Assembly (NCBI GenBank): GCA_023414155.1
Contig: JAEZOG010000275.1
Location: 1 to 6,406 of the forward strand
DNA length: 6,406 nt
Direction of reading: 5' to 3'
Source: Cyanobacteria bacterium OH_CFB_184
GTDB taxonomy: Bacteria; Cyanobacteriota; Vampirovibrionia; Gastranaerophilales; Gastranaerophilaceae
Shown here: piece after piece, positions 5,778 to 6,406 of the stretch
Position numbering within the stretch: position 1 is the first letter of the stretch
How the letters are laid out: every line of letters starts with the position of its first letter
Program-made: the position numbers and the translations under genes
Notes under the pieces: model-generated
The model's input: only the letters and a program-made list of their open reading frames with translations
Told to the model about the DNA's origin: nothing
The model's database searches: none

Positions 5778-6147
5778 ATTTCTTAAAAACCATTACAGTT
5801 GCAGCTGCAGTATTTTCACTGTGAGATAAACTGATTTTGCATACATAGCCATCTAGTTTTTCTGTTAAAAACTCAACTTGTGGAACTTTTGTCGAATCAT
5901 TTACTATCTCTACATCCTGAAATCCGAGCCCAAAAACTCCTATAGAACAAAATGCCTTATAAATGGCTTCTTTTGCACAAAATCTAACAGCTAAATGTTT
6001 TGCAGGATATTTAGAGCTAAAACAGTATTCTATTTCTTTTTCGGTATAAACTCTTTTTAAAAAAGGTAAAGTCTTATCTTGAGAATATTTTTCAAATCTC
6101 TCAATGTCTTCTAAATCAAAACCCAGCCCTAAAGAATCCATCTGCAT
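5776..6147 (-). CDS. acpS: Holo-[acyl-carrier-protein] synthase AcpS
   Basis: This 123-residue cytoplasmic phosphopantetheinyl transferase is normal in length. It moves the 4'-phosphopantetheine arm of coenzyme A onto a serine of acyl carrier protein, activating it for fatty acid synthesis. The N-terminal strand LGLGFDLEDIERF (6-18) holds the magnesium-binding Asp11. FCAKEAIYKAF (56-66) holds Glu60 and Lys64, the signature of the family. SLSHSENTAAATVMV (106-120) is the usual C-terminal strand with the conserved Ser-His-Ser. The ATG at 6145-6147 is preferred: GAGG stands 11 bases upstream, and a second ATG two codons later is farther away. The start overlaps the stop of the dgkA-type gene by one base (TAATG), pointing to translational coupling in one operon. 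The C-terminus (VFKK) ends inside the T run of a plus-strand terminator. Confidence 0.95.
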   Translation of the reverse strand: MQMDSLGLGFDLEDIERFEKYSQDKTLPFLKRVYTEKEIEYCFSSKYPAKHLAVRFCAKEAIYKAFCSIGVFGLGFQDVEIVNDSTKVPQVEFLTEKLDGYVCKISLSHSENTAAATVMVFKK

Positions 6148-6406
6148 TAAATTACAAACCTCGTGCTCATAATTTCAAATATTTTGCCTATAAACAATAA
6201 TGAACCTATTGCAATACTCAAAAAAGTAGCGATCAATACGGCTCCTGCAGACATATCCTTAGACATCTCAACAAGCTTTGAATATTTATTTCGGTATGAA
6301 GCATCCAAAACAAATTCTATGACTGAATTTATAAGCTCACATATTAATACAATTGCAATTACAAAAAACAGCAAACAAAATTCAACGATAGAAAACTTAA
6401 GTCCTA
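6147..6406 (-). CDS. dgkA: Diacylglycerol/undecaprenol kinase (DgkA family), C-terminal part (cut by window edge)
   Basis: About 86 codons of the 3' end are present, and the frame stays open to the right edge, reading GLKFSIVEFC before the first possible internal start. The TTG at 6372-6374 is therefore not the true start. The key family block CELINSVIEFVLD lies at about 6300-6341, with the catalytic-base Glu (6336-6338), the Asn (6327-6329) and the second Glu (6315-6317). SKDMSAGAVLIA follows, with the conserved Lys-Asp pair at 6255-6260, and then a last hydrophobic helix. This matches the second half of the small three-helix membrane kinase. E. coli DgkA phosphorylates diacylglycerol, while Gram-positive relatives phosphorylate undecaprenol, the lipid carrier for wall synthesis; the substrate cannot be told here. 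The stop codon overlaps the acpS start. Confidence 0.88.
   Translation of the reverse strand, partial: GLKFSIVEFCLLFFVIAIVLICELINSVIEFVLDASYRNKYSKLVEMSKDMSAGAVLIATFLSIAIGSLLFIGKIFEIMSTRFVI

Noticed and set aside
1..6406. Insertion sequences, CRISPR arrays, tRNA or rRNA genes
   Set aside because: I looked for terminal inverted repeats, regularly spaced repeats and cloverleaf patterns by eye and saw none; nearly all the sequence is taken up by housekeeping genes.

Overview
The window is AT-rich bacterial chromosome with ordinary housekeeping genes and no sign of mobile DNA. The DnaX N-terminal half reads like cyanobacterial DnaX (KYRPQTF, RIAHAYLLCGPRGTGKTSS, DVIEIDAASN), but the DNA is far more AT-rich than most cyanobacteria. 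My best guess is a non-photosynthetic relative of Cyanobacteria, such as the gut Melainabacteria/Gastranaerophilales. This rests on remembered sequence style, not on a search.

Layout, left to right. Positions 1-76 (minus) hold the first 25 codons of a peptide-type ABC transporter ATPase that runs off the left edge. Positions 145-1062 (minus) encode an LdcA-type L,D-carboxypeptidase for murein peptide recycling. A 64-bp divergent promoter region separates it from dnaX (1127-2941, plus), which encodes the clamp-loader subunit tau/gamma of DNA polymerase III. dnaX meets smpB (2946-3398, minus) tail to tail across 4 bp. Upstream of smpB on the same strand is a 750-codon multi-pass membrane glycosyltransferase of the GT-C/PMT type (3418-5670). 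A 105-bp intergenic region (5671-5775) follows, with an imperfect inverted repeat and a clear intrinsic terminator that points the opposite way to the flanking genes. Positions 5776-6147 (minus) encode AcpS. It overlaps by one base the 3' part of a dgkA-type lipid kinase gene (6147-6406, minus) that runs off the right edge.

Themes. Three genes touch envelope metabolism: LdcA (murein recycling), the DgkA-type kinase (lipid carrier or diacylglycerol phosphorylation) and the GT-C enzyme (lipid-linked sugar transfer). AcpS supports fatty acid synthesis, and DnaX and SmpB serve replication and ribosome rescue. There is no gene-free stretch over 300 bases.

The points most worth following are: a nine-A run in phase within dnaX with stop codons immediately downstream in both other frames, resembling the Thermus dnaX slippage site; a perfectly palindromic -10 element shared by the divergent ldcA and dnaX promoters; -10 boxes placed so close to the smpB and ABC ATPase start codons that leaderless mRNAs are expected; and the orphan plus-strand terminator with an upstream inverted repeat. 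I see no multi-gene system here that I would call undescribed.
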